Made by a program: the position numbers and the translations under genes. A DNA stretch of 64,000 nucleotides. Origin: Atopsyche davidsoni (lineage: Eukaryota; Arthropoda; Insecta; Trichoptera; Hydrobiosidae). This document shows positions 30,432 through 41,908 of this stretch, piece by piece. The DNA lies in NCBI GenBank assembly GCA_022113835.1, contig JAILWY010000008.1:3526001-3590000 (forward strand), written 5' to 3'. Position 1 is the first letter of the stretch. Every line of letters begins with the position of its first letter. The notes under the pieces were generated by a model, which was given only the letters and a program-made list of their open reading frames with translations, was not told where the DNA came from and searched no databases.

Positions 30432-32762
30432 AATATCACATCCGTAGGAAAACAACTACGCGAGCCACGAGAGGAAGCTGAGAAAATATAAATCACAACA
30501 ACTATAATAATTATTTAAGGAAGTGTTTTTAGAGTATCATGCATGATGAATCAACAAAATTTTAACCAGAAGAAATGAGAACCGATCCACGTATATTTTT
30601 TTTATATCACCAGGTACTAGTGAAAAAACATTGTATATGATGAAAACCACAAAATTAGCTCTAAAAATCGTGATTGTGAAATACTTTGTGATTGTTTAAG
30701 TTAGGTTGAGTAAATTTTCGTTCTTGAAATGTCTAAAACTTTACAACACATGGAGTTTGGTAATGTTGAAATAAAACACACAATAAAGTAGTAATATTAT
30801 AAAATACTTAAAAATGTATCAATAAATAAATATATTCCAATGCGTCTTGTTAATACGATGATGTATATTTTATTTTCCAAGTGTTTTTCTCAAAGAAGGT
30901 TAGTGATCATTTTACTAGACATATATTTGTTTTTAGGTAGTATTACTAATTCATCTGTACTTCCGACATCCAGTCAATAGTATTATAGCCAGTGCCTTTT
31001 TTCCGTAAATCTTTACCCGAACAATCAGCTGCAGTAGGCTTTATTTATTAATTTGATAAAATATGGCCAAAATACGATGCTTTGGGCTTTTTTACGGTCG
31101 CTGACAGTTCTCTTCTATTTGCGCATTTTGTGCAAGACTTTTTTATTTGTGACTGATGGTAATATAAGAATACTTCTATAACCCAGTAAATATTAATAAT
31201 AAATACACTACACTTACTCGTTTGCAGCCTCGGAAGTGCTTTGTCTCCGAGGGCTTAAGAATTAATACTCCACGCATAATATAAAAGCTTTCTGAAGAAA
31301 CACAAAGCTCTAGACGTACAACTTACGCGGTATATATTATATGAAATTTATCAATATAAAAAATTTCATAGATATATTTCTACTTACAATAAATGTTTAT
31401 ATCATTTTTAAAATACTGTATATAACCGCATGGTAGTTTTATGAACAAAACAAACAAAAACACAGTAAAGAGTTTCGTTTTATATAACATCAGAAATCAA
31501 GAAAAAATATTTTAAGCAAACAAACAAACCCTTTATTTGTCGTCGGAAATGGAATATTTCAGAAAATTAAAATAATTCATCTTTATCGCTTTAATGAATC
31601 TTATGTTTAATTATACGGTATGCTAAAACATATTATGATAACTTAATTTACGAAAAGATCTAGAGAAAACACAGTAGAACTATTACATATAATTAATCAA
31701 CTTTTTCTCGTTGCAAGAGGTCCGGGTGGATAAGATATATCTCAATAAAAGTTAAAACTCATATTGTGTTATACAAATAATATTTTCTTATAGAGGACTA
31801 AAAATACCTCAATAGTTTTAACGGAAAATCTATAACCGTACTTCTCTGTTAAATTAGAACTCTGAGCCATTAATTTAGATTTAGCAAGAAAAACATGTAA
31901 TCATGTTATAAGCTAAAATGATGAAAGAAATGAGAATTCTTTTACAAGAGTTCCGGATATAAAGTTTATAAAAAACAAACTGAAAACTCCCCGTTCATTG
32001 CAATTCAGCATTCTTCCGTGAAGAACACTCGTCTATGAAAAAAAAAATGTTAATGTATATTCCTGAAAATTAAAGAACGATGAAGGTAGGGCTAGACAAA
32101 GCTTATGCCAGATTTTATTCACAGTATTAAAGAAATAAGAAAAACTTTTCGCTCGAAGTAACCGAGGTTCGATGCTAAGTTAAGGCTCGGTATTCGTGAA
32201 AAATGTTAGTAAAAAGCGTTAAAATGTAACGCTGGTTTTTGCACTGAAAGAATTCGCGCGCGTGACAGTTTCTGCAAAAAAATGAACAAGGAAACAAAGG
32301 TCTGTAAATAGAGTATAACCCTGTAGACGATTATTACTGCAACTTTTTATAATTCTAAGTTAAAGTTAATTAAATTATTTTTTGAAGATTTTCAGTCTTT
32401 TCAGGTTAATATTGAAAGTTGAAGTTTTTTACCAAATTAAAAAATAATGGTTACTTAAAAATAAAAATATGTAATTGGTTAATTATTTTCAAAAAAAATC
32501 TTCGGCTTGAAAGCATAGGAAAAGGCGTGAATTTGATGGTTCGGTGTCGTCATAATATATAAATAAATACAAAACCATGTGAGTATTTAAAAAATTCACA
32601 ATTTTTACATATTTTGAATTCGGATACTAAAAAAACCCTTAAAAAAGATTTAATATATTATTTTTAAAGCTGCATACCACTTTTTTCTATTGAAATTTTT
32701 GATAAAAAAATATAGAACAAAAAAACTAGAACGTGGAAAAATCACAAAAATATTTTTAATTT
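30432..32762. other. AT-rich DNA, no gene seen
   Basis: The stretch has no open frame of note and no matched repeat. Small GC-elevated spots near 31225-31260 and 32150-32280 hold nothing that I can name. Confidence 0.45.
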
Positions 32763-33265
32763 TTGTGAAAAAATTAATTAATTAATTTAGTTGTCACTTG
32801 ATTTTATTGACACAGTATTGAGAAAACTATAAATTATATTTATCTATTTTTTATTACTTAATTAGCATCTATTTTCAGGGTAAAATAAAATCTGGAAGAT
32901 GTTGAAAAATTGGATAAAATGACGAGTTTTCAAAATCAAAGTATGTTAAAGATATATTTTTTTTAATTTTTAAAATAATAAGGCGCACATGGGTTATATT
33001 TAATCTTTTAATTCCAATTGAAAAAAAGACTTTTAAATGTTTAGGACTCTTGTAAAAGATACAAGACGAATCTCCAAATTCCTACACTTCAATCGGAAAA
33101 ACACATATTTATCATATTAATAGTAAATTTATAAGAAATAATATATTTTATTCGGAAGAAGGAATGTATCAAACTTTTTGCATTTAAATTTTTTTGATTG
33201 GTGCAGTCGATTTTTTGCAAAACGGACTAGAAAATGATTAAAAAAACTCGATTATCGGACCTAGA
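32763..33265 (-). repeat. Unclassified ~500-bp interspersed repeat U1, copy 1
   Basis: Read on the minus strand it runs from TCATTTTCTAGTCCGTTTTG, through ATATTTATCATATTAATAGT (as written on plus) and TTGGAGATTCGTC, to the conserved GTCATTTTATCC and AAATAAAGTGACAATT-like end. Three more copies lie at 39.2, 47.1 and 57.5 kb. No coding frame is conserved. This copy stops before the TTTCGCCAGGTAA end seen in the others. Confidence 0.7.
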
Positions 33266-33858
33266 CCCTTAAATCTAAATTTACCTATTTTATTTTAAGT
33301 TTAAATGCACAATTATCTTGCAAGAATATCCACGTAAAAATGTTCACAGGGGTAATTGAAATGCAACAGGAAGCCCACAATTCCCCATGATATTCATGTG
33401 AGCGTTCAACAGCCATTTTTCTCGTCTCAAAGGAATTCAGTGCACGGGAGAGAGGCGGCTGCAGTTATTTTTTAGAGACACTCAGTGACAAAGGAAGTCT
33501 CACGAACCATATAAGAGGGAACGAAGAGGTCGCAAGTCCTCAATCCTTTGCGGAAAGGTACACGCCTGGACCAGGTGCTGAAATCTGATGAATAAGCAAT
33601 GCAAGTCCTCTGAAAAAGGGCTGAAAACGTAAACAGGTGTTTTGATAAATATTGTCACTAATTTTTTTAATAAATATTTTATTTATTAACAGAATGCAGT
33701 TTTTATACAGTATATGGATTCAAAGCAAGTAAAATGTATGAATTATGAAAATCTACTCAATGTATTAAAGTACTTATTTTTATAGTTAATATAAGAGAAC
33801 TTTGACGTCCAAGAAAAGAAATATATAAAGATATTTTATTGATAATGATTTTATTAAA
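33266..33858. other. Mixed AT-rich and GC-elevated DNA, no gene seen
   Basis: Positions 33420-33620 are GC-elevated without a long frame. The rest is AT-rich. Confidence 0.4.
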
Positions 33859-33859
33859 T

Positions 33860-34135
33860 ACACTCTTAGAAAAATATCATCGTGATGCATTACCAATTAT
33901 ACCTACGAATCTCTAGTACTAAGCAATTATTTTTAACAATCATATCCTATAAATGAAACAACGTGCTTATTATATTAAGAAAGTCATATAGTCTTATCAT
34001 ATTCTAAGAGTTTCTTTAATCAATTTTCAATATTTGAAAAAATGTACTTACTCATTTTCAATCAATCAAACCTGTATAGGCAAAATCGTACTTCCTGTGA
34101 GACGGTCTTCACAAAAATCAATAATATAAAGATAT
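33860..34135 (-). mobile_element. tRNA-like TIR repeat, variant subfamily, internally deleted copy
   Basis: AAAAATATCATCGTGATG joins directly to CATTACCAATTATACCTACG, so the T arm and anticodon arm of the tRNA-like core are deleted. Both family flanks remain, including AAAATGTACTTACTCATT and CAAAATCGTACTTCCTGTGA, the latter shared with 25.08 kb. Confidence 0.65.
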
Positions 34136-37100
34136 TTCATATGAACTTATATTCGAAAAAAACTTTTACATTCTCTTTTGCAAAAAAACATTTGGTTTAA
34201 GGCAATCGATTTCCCATTGAAAAGTAGATAGTACCACACCACAGGTTGACAAAATCGTTTACTAATACGAAAATATTCATGTCACGTTATTTTATAAAGG
34301 TGAATGGGGTTCCAGTATTTGATTAAATTCTACGTATGGTCGTAGTTCCCAATAACTCTGTACCATATCCATGAAGAAAGTGTCTGAAGGCACGAGGAGG
34401 CGCGAGCAACCCCTTTTGTATGGGGTGGGCCGAACAAAAGACCTGAAATACGCCGGGGTGTTTTGTTATGAAAAAAATATTTTAAGACGAATTCTGTAGC
34501 CACTTTGATATTAGGATTTATTGCCCCGCCTGAAAACACAAAGGATTGTTTATTTACACATTTTTAACGTTACTTTTTCGTTTGTTTTTAAAATACTGCC
34601 TATTTCATAATTTGCCTAAATTTTGATCTGAAACGAATCGTTTTTTTAATTAATGTTTGTTGTGAAATGCCTTTTTGTGAAGAGTTCTATTTTTGTGAAA
34701 AGTCTGTTTGATTTAATTAATTCGTTTTGATTTTTTTTCTAGTGATAGATTTTCTTTTTGATCTCGATTTTGACTTTGCTGTAAACAAACATTAAAAGAA
34801 TTATAAGTATAAATTTATTAAAAAATGTGTTGCTGTTTTTCAAAATTCACATTTTCTCTTTCTCATTGCATATAGAATCACAAAATGTATATGTATTATA
34901 CAAAAGATAGGAAACATTACATCTGAAACACCAACCAATATTACACTGTAAATATCTTAGGTTCAGTTAACCTTTTCGCTATAATGTCATTTAAGGTGTG
35001 TTATTTAGAATCCTTACCTGGCCAACCTTAATTTCGGTTTATTTAAAGAGAAACGTCTCTCGTGTATGTTTGGTTTATTCATGCAGAAAAAGGCTAATTA
35101 TAACTCACATCAGTAGCAACGGTTCAAATTTGCGGGCATCAGTACGCGATAAAATATATAATCGTTTCTTTTGAAAATTTCAAACGCTCGGTCACCTCCC
35201 GTTAGGGGTAACTAATTGGGGTGGCAATACAAAAGGTCCGACTGGGCAATTACTGAGCTTTTGGTTTAATCCAGGTCTCCCTCCCGCATACAGGGTGGTT
35301 TGCACACACTGCAAAATTGCACACCCATGCAACCTTTTACCTAAGCGTACGAATCACCGATTATATATTCTATAAAGCACAAATACTTTCAATGCGTAAA
35401 TCGACTCCGTGAAAATATATCCCAATGACAAAAATGCGGAATTGTTAAAAATTCAATTCGGCGTACACGAGTCGGCCTGTATAGTACTCCGGGAATACGA
35501 ATTCAGTCGTTATTGTTTACATGTAAGCTAGGTGTGGTCTATGAAACGTTTTATGGAACAATTAGTGGGAGTTATCATCCTGTTGACGTATTTATAGTCG
35601 GCGCATAAGCTTGGTCACACTTTGTGTATAAATTGTCTTTATTGTTCGCCACTAAACTTCACGTGGTCGCGGAAGGGTTAAATTAAATAATTACAAGCCA
35701 TTAATGACGTCATTAGCTTCAAATGAGCACTGTGAACCTACAAGACTTGTTAATATAAATTCACATCAAATGCTTACCCATATTTTATATTTAAATACCA
35801 ACAAATAAAAATGACTCAGTCTTATAAATATAATCATCATTTTATCACATAAAAAATTGAATTTATTTATTATTTTGAAAAATTTATCATTTCTTGGTTG
35901 ACACGTTAATTTTGCATCTCCAGGGGTCAAATTTTTCAATACAAATTATTTTGATCGCTAAGCCTAAATCATCTTGGACTGTTGATTCAAAATTCAAGAC
36001 TTGTCATATATTGGATATACAGATTGTATTCAAAATTATACCAAATACATCAACCTACCCTCTGAATAAAAAAAAACTATAATCAGGCAGCTCAGACGAT
36101 CGCAGGCTCTATCACACAAAGGGAATAATAACTTGAAAGCCTACTTCAGCCATTATCTTAATACATAAAAATTTTATCAGCACTTCTACGTTTTTTCAGG
36201 CGTATTTCAATTGACTGGGGTGAAATTATTTATATTATATTTTCAGTATATGTGCATGGACGAATCTAAATTTGATAATAATAATCGTTTGTATATAATA
36301 AGGTTTTGAAATCATACATGTAATTTTGTTTATACTTAGTTAAGAATACTCACAAGAAATATGAATAAGAACGTAAAACTGACTTTGTGACAATTTTAAT
36401 TAATTATTTTTTAACATAAAGATTGCTGACAACAATATTTGCTTGCATAAATCCTCTGGAAAGATTGACAGTGGGGTGTTGTATAGGAAACATTACATTT
36501 TTTGTTGGTGCTTTGAGATGGGCAAAACCACGACCACCTCTACGCGAAACCGGAGCTGTAAAAAAATTGATAAAAAGCTTTAAAATATATTAAATTCAAA
36601 TTCAAATTATTTCCATGAATGCTACACAAAGCATAATTTATTTTGTAAAACTACTTATGTCAATTTGAAACGTGTTTCAACTTTCACTTTTACTACAGAA
36701 AACTTTCACTACAGAAAACGCAATACCTGTTACTTCAATACTAGATATAAAATATATAATTTTTAATACATCTAGAATATTTTTTTTGAGAAATTTCAGA
36801 TGACATAATTAAAGTGTACCAAAGCAAATGATCACCAGAGTTTTTCATAATAAGTCTGTCTACAGTGGAATATATGTGGGGTGTCTTCTCTCCGGCCCCA
36901 CTGCACAGGTGGCTTTGGCAAAACCCTTAGAGATGCTTGCTGGGGATATGACGTTTTTTCCCAGTGCGATGTTTTGCCGAGACCGGATATCCGGCCCAAT
37001 CTCTCGCCGGCCGATCCAAAATGTATTTGCTACGCGCTCACGAGACAAATTCGTTTTTCACAAAAAAAACACCCGACTGACCGATGAATCGCCCTCGTTT

Positions 37101-37910
37101 TTTCTCAGCGCAAGTAGAAGGATTCTGAGATATCATTGTCATTTTATATCAGAATTGACAAGCGTCGAGTAGGGTGATTTAAAACCGTCGAGCTCCAAAT
37201 CCCGCCCTGAAAATATTAAATTTTTTGCTTAAAAAATGGTGTAGTATATTTTACATTCCAAGACTTTACTTGAAATATTATGTGTATATAAAATGTTTCA
37301 ATACATATATGTTTTCATGTGCATGTGCGAGTGTTTTTTGCAAAGCCTCTAACTAAATCTGATAAAATCAATTTCAATGTGTTTATTTTTTAACTGGGTT
37401 TTAAATATTAAAAAAATGCTTAACATGTACGAATATAACCATCTTTTTAAGCGAGGCAATTAACTTTTATAATAATTTCGGTTGTTCTCGTAATATTGTC
37501 GGTGTAACGATCAGTTCTTGTACTTCAGGGATGCTCAAACTCAAAAACTATTTCATTTGAGTCATTTTTTTAATTAGATCGAAGATCTGACGTTGACTGT
37601 TAATAAAATAGAGTTTTTTGGACTTCAAGAATTATTTTTATTTAAAAAAAAAAATAATGCGATTCCAAATAAAATAATAAAATTTTCATTCAACACTTTA
37701 ATTATAGAAGTAGTTTGTCTTTAAAAATACATTAGTTAAAAAGTTTAAATTCTTAGTAAAATATAAGCTACAACTAGATATTGAATAAAAAATTATACAC
37801 CCTAGTTGAAATAACTTCAGCCATTTTTTTCCAGCTACTATGGAATCAAAAATATTATTTTAACACGTTGAAAAACATGGCCGTATATTTGCTAACATGA
37901 TTGCAATATA
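34136..37910. other. Intergenic-looking DNA with several GC-elevated blocks
   Basis: GC-elevated blocks lie at 34360-34530, 35180-35680 and 36880-37200. The largest frame is 114 codons on plus (36828-37172); frames also run on the other strand and in a third frame across the same block. None shows a domain. The 35.2-35.7 kb block has no long frame at all, which favours a regulatory or structural role over coding. A hAT-like terminus CAGGGATGCTCAAACT lies at 37527-37542 without a partner. Confidence 0.4.
35702..35715. promoter_or_regulatory. Palindrome combining CRE and homeodomain cores
   Basis: TAATGACGTCATTA is a perfect 14-bp palindrome: a full CRE octamer flanked on each side by a TAAT/ATTA homeodomain core. 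It sits at the end of the GC-elevated block 35180-35680. A binding role is inferred only from the motif. Confidence 0.35.
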
Positions 37911-37914
37911 TATA

Positions 37915-38702
37915 CGGTGTGTGCATAAATTTTTCGGATTTTCTGAGAGACATGACGTAACTAGTATTGAATCGCATCAGGCTATACTTTATTTAACTTC
38001 ATGGTGAAGCGTCATTATTGCGCTTTATTTTTCAGTATATGTCATATCGCTGAAGTGTATAAAACATTTTTTTTGAGCTCTCAATATGTCAACTTTTGTA
38101 CTAACAAAACGCAATTTGCGGGAAGCTTTACTTTTCTGTTTCAATGAGAATAAAAAACCAGCTGAAAGTCACCGATTGCTGTGTAATGTTTATGCTGAAC
38201 ATGCTCCATCGCAAAAAACGTGTGAGAACTGGTTTCGACGCTTTAACAAAGGTGATTTCGATGTGGATGACAAAGAACGTCCAGGCCAACAAAAAAATTC
38301 AAAGATGAAGAATTAGAGGCATTTTCCATCATGACAATGCTCGGCCGCATGTTGCTAAATCAGTTAAAACCTATTTGGAAAACAGTGGATGGGAAGTTCT
38401 GCCTCACCCGCCTTATAGCCCAGACCTTGCCCCTTCCGACTACCACTTGTTTCAATCGATGAAGAATGCCCTTTTTGGAATACGCTTCACTTCTAAACAG
38501 GGTATCAAAAATTGGCTTGATTCTTTCTTGGCTTCAAAAGACGAACAGCTCTTTTGGGATGGAATCCATAATTTTCCCGAAAGATGGAAAAAAGTAGTGG
38601 CTAGCGATGGACGATACTTTGAATAGAATATATTGTACCAATTTTTTTATAATAAAGCTCCAATTTCATGAAAAAATCCGTAAAAAATTAATGCACACAC
38701 CG
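37915..38702 (+). mobile_element. mariner element, internally deleted (copy B)
   Basis: It has the same family as copy A at 20 kb. The left end CGGTGTGTGCATAAATTTTT and the inverse right end AATTAATGCACACACCG are flanked by TA. The length is 788 bp against roughly 1.3 kb usual for full mariners. The deletion differs from copy A: here the N-terminal domain is kept and the middle of the gene is lost. Confidence 0.9.
38086..38626 (+). pseudogene. mariner transposase with central deletion and frameshift
   Basis: The N-terminal part (38086-38316) starts MSTFVLTKRNLREALLFCF and includes WFRRFNKGDFDVDDKERPGQ, the mariner N-terminal helix-turn-helix region and its conserved linker. A frame slip in the A7 run at 38291-38297 follows. 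After EELEA-type sequence the gene jumps to FHHDNARPHVAKSV (from 38321, shifted frame), then YSPDLAPSDYHLF and the normal C-terminus with stop at 38624-38626. The region with the first catalytic Asp is missing. The product would be inactive. The N-terminal domain alone could in principle still bind the TIRs. Confidence 0.9.
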
Positions 38703-39235
38703 TATGTAGATATATTTTTTAATAACTAGATGGTTTGAGTTGTGTCGGGGGTGACTTCATGACCCCTGAAACATGCATTGCATACCCCTGTCACACACGA
38801 CTACACGGCACCTTGCACGTGCGGAGTACATTATAATTAATGCGCAACACCCAAGGACACGTGGGGAAGTAAGAAACGATTAAAACATTCCCGGGAGAGG
38901 CTTTCCCTTTGGGACACCAAATAATAATTTCCTATTTGTAATATGCAAGGTAATGCTCATTAAAATTAATTGAATTTACGCTTATTTTGGGGATGTTTTC
39001 TTGAGTATACGTATTTATGGTTTGCCCTTAAAAACATGTATTTCACAAATATATGTGATCCTATTGTATATTCATTGTGATTTTGCGATTAGGTGTTAAG
39101 AACCCAATTATTTTCAAGTTTTTTGTAAGGTTTAGTAATTGTTGATTTATTTTAATAGAATTACTCATATTCTACAGATATATTTAACTGTTTGAATATG
39201 TATAATATTAAATAGTATTAGAAGTAATATCCTCG
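38703..39235. other. GC-elevated then AT-rich DNA, no gene seen
   Basis: Positions 38745-38930 are GC-elevated with no long frame. GACCCCTGAAACATGCATTG followed by CATACCCCTG (38761-38789) resembles the inner and terminal part of a hAT right end, but a partner and duplication are not convincing. Confidence 0.4.
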
Positions 39236-39850
39236 TATTTTTATCCTATAATCGAGTTTTTGATCATTTTCTAGTCCGTTTTGCGAAAAATCGACTGCAC
39301 CAATCAAAGAAATTTGAATGCAAAATGTTTGATACATCCCTTTTTCCGAACAGAATATATATTTTTTTCTTATAAATTTACTATTAATATGATAAATATG
39401 TGTTTTTCCGATTGAAGTGTAGGAATTTGGAGATTCGTCATGTCCCTTTTCCAAGAGTCCTAAACATTTAAGTCTTTTTCTTAAATCAGAATTAAAAGAA
39501 TAAATATAAACCCTGTGCGATATATTCTTTATAAAAAAACCTTTCACAAACTTTGGTTTTGAAAAGTCGTCATTTTATCCAATTTTTCAACATGTTCAAG
39601 ATTTTATTTTACTCTGAAAGTGGACGTTAATTGAATAATAAAAAGTAAATAAATATAATTTATAGTTTTATCAATACTCTGTAAAAATAATCAACTTTCG
39701 ACATAGAAAAATAAAGTGACAATTAAATTAATTAAATGACACGATTTCGCCAGGTAATGGACTGCCTCTGGTGTCCGGTTGAACACCAGAGGCAATTAAA
39801 AGGCAGGAAGCAACTGCCTTAATATACTGACGATTTCGAGCGAAATAGAA
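39236..39850 (+). repeat. Repeat U1, copy 2, with hairpin insertion
   Basis: It runs from TTTTGATCATTTTCTAGTCC to ACACGATTTCGCCAGGTAAT, then GGACTG and a perfect hairpin (39763-39794), then CAATTAAAAGGCAGGAAGCA. It aligns along its whole length with 47130-47700. The 109-codon minus frame (39218-39547) lies inside the repeat and is not conserved in other copies. Confidence 0.7.
39763..39794. repeat. Perfect 12-bp stem hairpin
   Basis: TGCCTCTGGTGT pairs with ACACCAGAGGCA across an 8-base loop CCGGTTGA. Compared with the 47.65-kb copy of the same repeat, the left arm and loop are an inverted duplicate of the right arm. Confidence 0.9.
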
Positions 39851-41819
39851 AAATATAACGTTTCAATCAAACTCACTCAAGTCACCATCAAATAAAACCA
39901 AAATTCACGAAAATACCCAAATGCGACTTCTCTCGAAAATATTAATTTTCAATATAACGGCTTACCATAAATGTAAAAAGGTTATAGAGCCACCTACACC
40001 CCTGTTCGTATTAAACCCTTTAAAGACCAGAATTTATCTCTCCGGCACCAGCGCGAGTCCGCCAAAATATTAACTCCATTTTTTTTCCGCAACACCTGCT
40101 GAAAGACGATTTTTCACTGAATCGCTCTTGAGCCACTTCTAGGGGCTGTCTTCGTGTTTGATATTATAAAAAAATTTATGATTTTTGGTTCCAATCTTCA
40201 GTGCGATGTATATTTTTTCATGGAACACGAATTGGTTTTTCCCTTAGTGAATATTTTTAAGGTGCAGATACCAAACGATGGAAATGACTGCTTATGGAAT
40301 TCAGATGTTTATACACGCCTTCATAATTTGCAGTTTTGTAGCATATTTTTACAAAAATATTATTTCTGTTTAATAAATCAAATATTTTAGAAATGTTCCG
40401 TATAGGTAGAGAATTTTCTCAAAGATTTTTATACGAGACTGAAAGACGACCACATTACAATTATTTAAAGGCACATGTGCAAACTTTTACTTTTACAGGT
40501 AAGTACTATCAACTGAAACTTGTTGATAAAGGATTATTTTAATCTTGTATAGCTCTCCACATAAAAAAATATCAACACAATGTCGTAATGTCTTTCCTAG
40601 TGATGAGTGTTAAAATTATACACAATTAGCTTAATTTATGTGTGCTTTTGTTGTTACTAGTTCAATGAATCTGGATAATATGTAAGACGAAAAGATCTGT
40701 AGTAGGTTTGAAACATCCTGTGTTTTCTCAAGGAAAGTCGTTATATTCAAAATTAATATTTCCCGAAGAAGCCGTAATTGGTAACTTTAGTTAATATTGA
40801 TTTTGTTGGGTGGAGTATCTAGCAGAATAAATGTAAGCATATTAGTTCCGCGTATTATTCAGCTAGATTACGCTCATACCACATTATTTGTGATGCGTGG
40901 TTTTGTTTAAACCATACAGCAAAATAAGGCTGTTTTCATAAAGAAATAACAATAAAATTAATTTTCAAAACCCTTTTTAGTAAACCAAACGATTCAATCA
41001 ATTGAATATTTTTTTATTTCGTTCAATATTTTTTTTAACATATAACTTTTAACTTATAACTTGAGCTACTGCTTTATTTTTTTTTGTGCAACACAAAAAA
41101 GGTCTTAAGATAAATTTAATTTTATCACATCACTGAATGCTTTTTTAAATTGAAGGTATACATTATTTTGTCCTAGGACTTACACATTTAATATACATGC
41201 AAAGCTTACAAAATACCTTATATTGTACTATTTTATTTACGTGTGGTCTTGGTTTTTAATAAAAGGGAAATGTATTTAAATTTTGCACTGATTTTTTTCG
41301 TTCCTGCTATTCACAACAACAAAAATCTCTTAAAAAAACGAGTAACCTTTTTTTACTTATTGCAACTCTAAATAATACAATACTTTTGTAATCAAAGTCT
41401 GTTAAAAGTTGTGTAAACCCTCGTGAAGTATATTTTTTTGTAATCAATAGAGTAAAAAAAACAAACAAATAATTAAACGTAGTAAACAATACTCTGCCAT
41501 CTATTTATAAAATATTAACACTGTGATTAATATAAACTATATAATAATATGATTCGTAGTATTCCACGAAATCTTATGATTTTTTCGGTATAATCTCTTT
41601 CTCTGCAAACAAAAAAATATAGAATCGACCACAGCACGTATATTAAAGAGATGAATATTCTCCGAGGCACATTTTCTTTACGATCAGGAATTTCGCATGA
41701 ATTTTTAATCAACCAATTTTGGGTGCTTCACACAATTCATTTTTTTCCAGCCAAATATTTTTCACAGCCAAAGAGCATACAAATAATTTCAAGGTTTATA
41801 ATATTATATTCATTCATAT

Positions 41820-41824
<5 letters not shown>
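39851..41824. other. AT-rich DNA with one GC-elevated block, no gene seen
   Basis: Positions 40000-40145 are GC-elevated. A 78-codon plus frame (40154-40390) and frames of about 60 codons elsewhere have no recognisable content. Confidence 0.45.

Positions 41825-41906
<82 letters not shown>
41825..41906. repeat. (AT)n microsatellite
   Basis: About 41 uninterrupted dinucleotides (82 bp). The tyrosine/isoleucine-alternating frames on both strands come from this repeat. Confidence 0.95.

Positions 41907-41908
<2 letters not shown>

Noticed and set aside
36828..37172. 114-codon frame, one of the longest in the window
   Set aside because: Three overlapping frames on both strands cross this GC-elevated block, and none shows a domain or a clear codon bias.
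37527..38789. hAT element enclosing the mariner copy B, with ends CAGGGATGCTCAAACT and CATACCCCTG
   Set aside because: The flanking 8-mers do not match and the two ends share only the generic hAT-like start, so an enclosing element is not supported.
39218..39547. 109-codon minus-strand frame
   Set aside because: It lies inside repeat U1, and the other three copies do not keep the frame open.
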